A stretch of DNA of 64,000 nt from Pseudosporangium ferrugineum. Its GTDB lineage: Bacteria > Actinomycetota > Actinomycetes > Mycobacteriales > Micromonosporaceae. The notes beneath the pieces are model-generated. The model had not been told where the DNA came from. It saw only the letters and a list, made by a program, of their open reading frames with translations, and did no database searches. The position numbers and the translations under genes were made by a program. Shown one piece after another: positions 60,208 through 64,000 of this stretch (positions within the stretch are counted from its first letter, which is position 1; each line of letters begins with the position of its first letter). The stretch is taken from assembly GCF_003002065.1 (NCBI RefSeq), contig NZ_PVZG01000002.1, positions 310,001-374,000 of the forward strand, written 5' to 3'.

Positions 60208-61149
60208 ATGCGTGCGATCGGATTGACCGAGTACGGCGACCCCGGCGTCCTGAGGCTCGTCGACGTGCCGGCCGAGGATCTGGGCGACGGGCAGGTGCGC
60301 GTACGGGTGCGGGCAGCCGCCGTCAACCCGACCGACACCGGCCTGCGGGCCGGCCTGCGCGCCGCCGGCGACCGGCCGGCCGGGGGCGTCGACGTCCCCG
60401 GGATGGACATCGCCGGCGTGGTGACCGGGCTCGGTGCCGGCGCGGGAGCCGGGCTGGCCGTCGGCGACCACGTCATGGGCATCGTCGTGCCGGACGGCCC
60501 GCACGGCGGATATCGCGAGGACATCGTGCTGCCCGCGGCCTCCGTGACCCGGGTGCCGGCCGGCATGGACGACGTCGCCGCGGCGACGCTGCCGATGAAC
60601 GGGCTGACCGCGACGCTCACCCTGGACACGCTCGGGCTCACGGCGGGGCAGGTGCTGGCGGTCACCGGCGCGGCCGGCGCGTACGGCGGCTACGTCGTGC
60701 AGCTGGCCAGGGCCGCCGGGCTCACCGTGATCGCCGACGCCGCCCCGGCCGACGAGGCGCTGGTGCGCGGGCTGGGCGCCGACGTCGTGGTGGCGCGCGG
60801 CGCCGACGTCGCGGCCCGCTTCCTGGAGCACTTCCCCGGCGGCGTGGACGGGCTCGCCGACGGGGCGCTGCTGAACGAGGCGGTGCTGCCCGCCGTACGG
60901 GACGGCGGCGCGGTCGCCACCCTGCGCGGCTACCCGGGCGACGGCCGCCGGGACGTGCGCGTCACGCCGGTGATGGTGCGGTCGTACGCGCAGGAGCGCG
61001 CCAAGCTCGACGGCCTGCGGGACCTCGCCGAGCGCGGGGTCGTCACCCCGCGCGTGGCGGACACCTACCCCGCCGAGCGGGCGGCCGACGCGCACCGCCG
61101 CCTCGAAGCGGGCGGCACCCGCGGCCGCCTGGTGCTGGTCTTCGACTGA
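60208..61149 (+). CDS. Quinone oxidoreductase-like MDR enzyme
   Basis: This 313-residue medium-chain dehydrogenase/reductase has VRVRAAAVNPTDTGLRAG, VPGMDIAGVVTGLGAG and the Rossmann motif VTGAAGAYGGYVVQLA with PADEALVRGLGADVVVARG. It has none of the zinc-ligand Cys, so it is a zinc-free NADPH quinone or enone reductase. It follows a strong operator palindrome, as is common for stress-induced members. Several segments are Gly/Asp-rich. A good GGAG ribosome site precedes the ATG. Confidence 0.9.
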   Translation: MRAIGLTEYGDPGVLRLVDVPAEDLGDGQVRVRVRAAAVNPTDTGLRAGLRAAGDRPAGGVDVPGMDIAGVVTGLGAGAGAGLAVGDHVMGIVVPDGPHGGYREDIVLPAASVTRVPAGMDDVAAATLPMNGLTATLTLDTLGLTAGQVLAVTGAAGAYGGYVVQLARAAGLTVIADAAPADEALVRGLGADVVVARGADVAARFLEHFPGGVDGLADGALLNEAVLPAVRDGGAVATLRGYPGDGRRDVRVTPVMVRSYAQERAKLDGLRDLAERGVVTPRVADTYPAERAADAHRRLEAGGTRGRLVLVFD

Positions 61150-61175
61150 CGGCCTGTCACCGGCCGGCGCAGCGG

Positions 61176-61718
61176 TCAGCGGCCGATGCCCTTGGCCGCC
61201 GCCTCCCGCTCGCAGGCGGGCTTCAGCTCGAGGCCCTTGCTCGCCGAGCCGTCGTCGAAGGAGTAACTGCCGTCCGAGGGGTTCTCCACCATCTTGACCC
61301 CCTTGGCGCGCAGGCAGGTCGCGACCGCGCGGGCGAAGTCGGCGGCGTGCGGGTTGTCCGGGTCCTCCTCCCAGGCCGGCAGCGGCATCTTGGACCGGCA
61401 CGCGACCTTCGCCTTCTCCAGCACCCCGGGGGCGAGCTTGGTCATGGACCTGAAGTCGCCCCAGCCCAGGAACCGCGGCTCGGGCACGCCGTTCGCCTTG
61501 ACGCAGCTGATCAACGCCGCGTCCAGCGCCTCCCTCTCCTCGTCGGTGATGTCGAGGCGCAGCCGTGGCCGTCCGGCGTCGGCGTCGGCCGGGGCGGAGG
61601 CCACCGGACCGGCGCTCGCGAGGGTGGCCACCTGCGCCTCGGAGGTGGACTCCTCCCCGGTGCACGCGGCGGGTCCGAGCAGGGGCAGGGCCAGGAGTGC
61701 GATCAGCTTCTTCTTCAC
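61176..61718 (-). CDS. Secreted cysteine-containing protein, possible lipoprotein
   Basis: The 180-residue product starts at GTG (an upstream reading from 61814 lacks support) with signal VKKKLIALLALPLLGPAAC. Its Cys is preceded by Pro-Ala-Ala, which is a poor lipobox, so lipidation is uncertain. After a low-complexity linker (about 25-55) the domain has four Cys in a repeating Cys-Lys/Arg-x-Gly pattern (ISCVKANGVPEP, VACRSKMP, ATCLRAKGVKM, PACEREA). The pattern recurs in small actinomycete exported proteins of unknown role. It lies just downstream of the sensor kinase gene, on the same strand. Confidence 0.75.
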   Translation of the reverse strand: MKKKLIALLALPLLGPAACTGEESTSEAQVATLASAGPVASAPADADAGRPRLRLDITDEEREALDAALISCVKANGVPEPRFLGWGDFRSMTKLAPGVLEKAKVACRSKMPLPAWEEDPDNPHAADFARAVATCLRAKGVKMVENPSDGSYSFDDGSASKGLELKPACEREAAAKGIGR

Positions 61719-61761
61719 GGCGACCAGCGTGACCGGGCACTGTGAAGATCCCGTGCGAACG

Positions 61762-63546
61762 CTATGCGGGTTCCTTCGCCGCCGGCAGCCGCAGCGTGAA
61801 CGTGCTGCCGGCACCGGGCGTACTGACCGCGGACACCGTGCCGCCGTGCGCCTCCGCGAGTTTCCGGACGACGGCGAGGCCCAGGCCGGTGCCGCCGGTG
61901 CGCCGGTTGCGTGACTTGTCGGCCCGCCAGAACCGGTCGAACACGTGCGGCAGGTCCGCCGCGGCGATGCCGGGCCCGGTGTCGGCCACGTCGATGACGA
62001 CGACCGATTCCACCCGCCGGGCGCGTACCGTGATGGACCCGTCCGGCGGGGTGTACCGCTCGGCGTTGGCCACCAGGTTCCCGACCGCCTGGCGGATCCG
62101 GATCGGGTCCGCCACCAGGAGCAGCCGCGGCGGCGCCTGCACCGTCACCCGCCCGCTGCCGGTCGCCGCCACGTGCCGCAGCAGGTCGGCCAGGTTGAGC
62201 TCCACCGGTTCCAGCCGCAGCTCTCCCGCGTCGGCCAGGGCGAGGTCCCGCAGGTCGTCGACGAGGCGGTGGAGCAGCGCGGTCTCCGCCAGCAGCGACG
62301 ACACCAGTTCCGGGTCGAGGTCGGCGACGCCGTCGTGCGCCGCGATCAGCCAGCCCCGGATCGTGTTCAGCGGGTTCCGGAGCTCGTGCGAGATGTCGCT
62401 GGTCAGCTCCCTGCGCTGCCGCTCGGTGCCGGCGACGTGCTCGGCCATCTCGTTGAACGCCGCGGTGAGCTCGGCGATCTCCCAGCCGGCGGTGGTCCCG
62501 GCCCGCGCCGAGCGGTCGCCGGCCCGCATGCGCCGGGCCGCCACGGTCAGCGCGTGCACCGGGCGGATCACCCGGTCGGCGAGCAGCAGGGCGACGCCGA
62601 CGGTGAGCACGGCGACGATCCCGGCGGCGCCGGCGATGCGCAGCGCACCGGCCGACGACAGGCCGACCTCCGTTCCGGTGCGGTCGCCGGCGGGGACGAT
62701 GCTGAGGAACGCGGTCGGCGCCACGTACGACCGCAGCATCTGCCGCCGCGCGTCGACCAGGCACTGCCGGGCCTTCGGATCCTGGGCGGCGCCGGTGGTG
62801 ACCTGACCGGTGCCGTCCAGGCTCAGCCGCGCCGCCCCGCGCGGATCGATGCACTTGCGCGCCAGCAGGGCCAGCTGCCGCAGCGCGGCCCGCTCGGTCG
62901 CGGTCGGGGTGACCGTGGGGGAGTCGCTGAACCCGACGTACCCGTCGCCCTCGGCGAGGAGCCCGGTGCAGGCGCGCGGGGCACGGGCCTCCGGGATGCG
63001 CAGGTACGGCCGCCCGCTGGTCACCTCGGCGACGTCCACGGCGACCCGGTGCCGGCGCAGGCAGGCCGCCGCCCGCTCGGCCAGCACGGTGAGGTCGCCG
63101 TGCTCCGGCGGGGTGAGCTGGAACGGCCCGACCACCAGCGGGTTGATGCCGTCGCGGAAACGGACCGCTGCCAGCGTACGGTCGATGGTCAGCGGATCCA
63201 CCGCCACCGACGGGTACGCGGTGCCGGCGCTCCCGGGCGCGCCGGACGGGCCCACGACCGGCCGGCCGTCGGCGGTGGTCAGCGCGATCCGCAGCCCGTC
63301 GTGGGCGAGGTCGGCGCTCAGCCCGGCGATCAGCGGGCCGGCCGACGTCCAGTCCGGATGGGTCGCGGCGTAGTCGATCAGCGCCTGGTACACGTACGGG
63401 TAGTGGCCGCGCACGGACTCCTGCTGCCGGTTGATCGACGTCGTGGTGCCGTACACCGCCAGCCAGGCGGTGGCCGCGACCGCCGCCGTCGCCACCAGGA
63501 CGGTCCCGGCGACCAGCCGGGCCCGCAGCCCGTACCTACGCGCCAT
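61762..63546 (-). CDS. Sensor histidine kinase
   Basis: The 594-residue kinase has a membrane helix (about 10-30), a large extracytoplasmic domain (about 35-290) with several Cys, a second helix (about 300-325), a HAMP domain and the kinase core. The H-box SDISHELRNPLNTIRGW has its His near residue 386, the N-box reads NLVANAERYTPPDG, and the G boxes are DTGPGIAAADLPHVF and GGTGLGLAVV. The start overlaps the end of the response regulator gene by eleven bases. The paired Cys in the sensor suggest a disulfide-bonded ligand domain; no signal is known. Confidence 0.93.
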   Translation of the reverse strand: MARRYGLRARLVAGTVLVATAAVAATAWLAVYGTTTSINRQQESVRGHYPYVYQALIDYAATHPDWTSAGPLIAGLSADLAHDGLRIALTTADGRPVVGPSGAPGSAGTAYPSVAVDPLTIDRTLAAVRFRDGINPLVVGPFQLTPPEHGDLTVLAERAAACLRRHRVAVDVAEVTSGRPYLRIPEARAPRACTGLLAEGDGYVGFSDSPTVTPTATERAALRQLALLARKCIDPRGAARLSLDGTGQVTTGAAQDPKARQCLVDARRQMLRSYVAPTAFLSIVPAGDRTGTEVGLSSAGALRIAGAAGIVAVLTVGVALLLADRVIRPVHALTVAARRMRAGDRSARAGTTAGWEIAELTAAFNEMAEHVAGTERQRRELTSDISHELRNPLNTIRGWLIAAHDGVADLDPELVSSLLAETALLHRLVDDLRDLALADAGELRLEPVELNLADLLRHVAATGSGRVTVQAPPRLLLVADPIRIRQAVGNLVANAERYTPPDGSITVRARRVESVVVIDVADTGPGIAAADLPHVFDRFWRADKSRNRRTGGTGLGLAVVRKLAEAHGGTVSAVSTPGAGSTFTLRLPAAKEPA

Positions 63547-64000
63547 CGTGCATCTTGTAGCCGACGCCGTAGACCGTGCGCAGCAGGGCCGGGTCGCGCG
63601 GATCCGCCTCGATCTTGCGCCGCAGGTTCTTCACGTGCGCGTCGACCGTGCGCTCGGTGACGAAGCTGTCCCTGCCGTGCGCCCGTTCGAGCAGCTGGGC
63701 GCGGCTGAACACCCGGCCCGGGCTGGACATCAGCGCCTCCAGGATGCGGAACTCGGCCGGCGTGCACTCGATCCGCCGCTCGTCCCGCCGTACCTCGTGG
63801 CGGATCCGGTCCAGCGCCAGCGGTCCGGCCCGCAGCGGCAGCGCGACCGCGTCCCCGGCCGGGCGGGCCCGCCGCAGCAGGGAACGCACCCGGGCCATCA
63901 TCTCCCGCGGGTCGTACGGCTTGGTGAGGTAGTCGTCCGCCCCCAGGTCGAACCCGGCGAGCTTGTCGTCGCCGGTGGACCGCGCGGTCACCATCAGCAC
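63536..64000 (-). CDS. OmpR-type response regulator (partial)
   Basis: The gene runs off the right edge, so the N-terminus including the phosphoryl Asp is missing. The visible part has LMVTARSTGDDKLAGFDLGA, DDYLTKPYDP with the conserved Lys, and a complete winged-helix domain: RIECTPAEFRILEALMSSPG, RVFSRAQLLERAHG, RTVDAHVKNLRRKIE and VYGVGYKM. It is the partner of the kinase that follows. About 80 residues are missing. Confidence 0.93.
   Translation of the reverse strand: MLMVTARSTGDDKLAGFDLGADDYLTKPYDPREMMARVRSLLRRARPAGDAVALPLRAGPLALDRIRHEVRRDERRIECTPAEFRILEALMSSPGRVFSRAQLLERAHGRDSFVTERTVDAHVKNLRRKIEADPRDPALLRTVYGVGYKMHDGA

Noticed and set aside
1..64000. tRNA, rRNA, CRISPR array, insertion sequence, prophage, or PKS/NRPS genes
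   Set aside because: I looked and saw no cloverleaf gene, spaced repeats, transposase motifs, phage structural genes or carrier-protein modules.

Overview
The window is very GC-rich actinomycete DNA. Many genes start with GTG or TTG, many stop and start codons overlap (ATGA, GTGA), and several short promoters appear leaderless. The mix of secreted glycosidase, GDSL and FG-GAP proteins, tricarboxylate (Tct) transport, c-di-GMP enzymes and a rifampin phosphotransferase behind a rifamycin-associated element suits a soil filamentous actinomycete. Micromonosporaceae (Actinoplanes-like) is my best guess, but the genus is inference. I see no rRNA, tRNA, CRISPR array, insertion sequence, PKS or NRPS gene.

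Layout: 1-4.5 kb holds a partial biotin-carboxylase gene, a PadR regulator with a palindromic operator, a secreted hydrolase, an I36-type inhibitor and a DUF1707 protein. 4.5-13.4 kb is an aromatic meta-cleavage cluster: cupin and flavin monooxygenase (minus), an IclR regulator, SDR-cupin-hydrolase-extradiol dioxygenase (plus), and mhpE-mhpF-mhpD (minus). Three copies of one 17-bp palindrome mark the control regions and suggest an IclR regulon. 13.4-22.2 kb holds a LacI-type sensor fused to GGDEF, an SDR/TetR pair with a 26-bp perfect palindrome, a CDP-alcohol phosphatidyltransferase with a VTT-like partner, a GDSL esterase and an MMPL transporter. 22.3-29.4 kb is an Atu/Liu-type acyl-CoA cluster (TetR, biotin carboxylase, carboxyltransferase, AtuA-like protein, divergent acyl-CoA dehydrogenase).

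29.4-35.5 kb contains a Tat-exported PHP-type protein, a DUF2927 lipoprotein, a head-to-head joint of a truncated AraC gene and a truncated siderophore-interacting-protein gene, and three tandem secreted proteins of a family I do not recognise. 35.5-47.7 kb has an orphan TctC with a CitA/CitB-type two-component system, rifampin phosphotransferase, an FG-GAP protein, a phosphotransferase, an HxlR regulator and a complete tctCBA operon. 47.9-54.3 kb is a PucR-MFS operon divergent from a fused aldolase-aminotransferase and an FGGY kinase, probably a sugar pathway. 54.3-64 kb carries an alpha-L-rhamnosidase, a GGDEF-EAL protein, a quinone-oxidoreductase-type enzyme behind a 24-bp palindrome, a secreted protein and an OmpR/histidine kinase pair cut by the window end.

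The best candidates for undescribed biology are the three-gene secreted family (33.1-35.5 kb), the aldolase-aminotransferase-kinase pathway (49.1-54.3 kb) and the IclR-controlled meta-cleavage variant that carries a monooxygenase and two cupins (4.5-13.4 kb).
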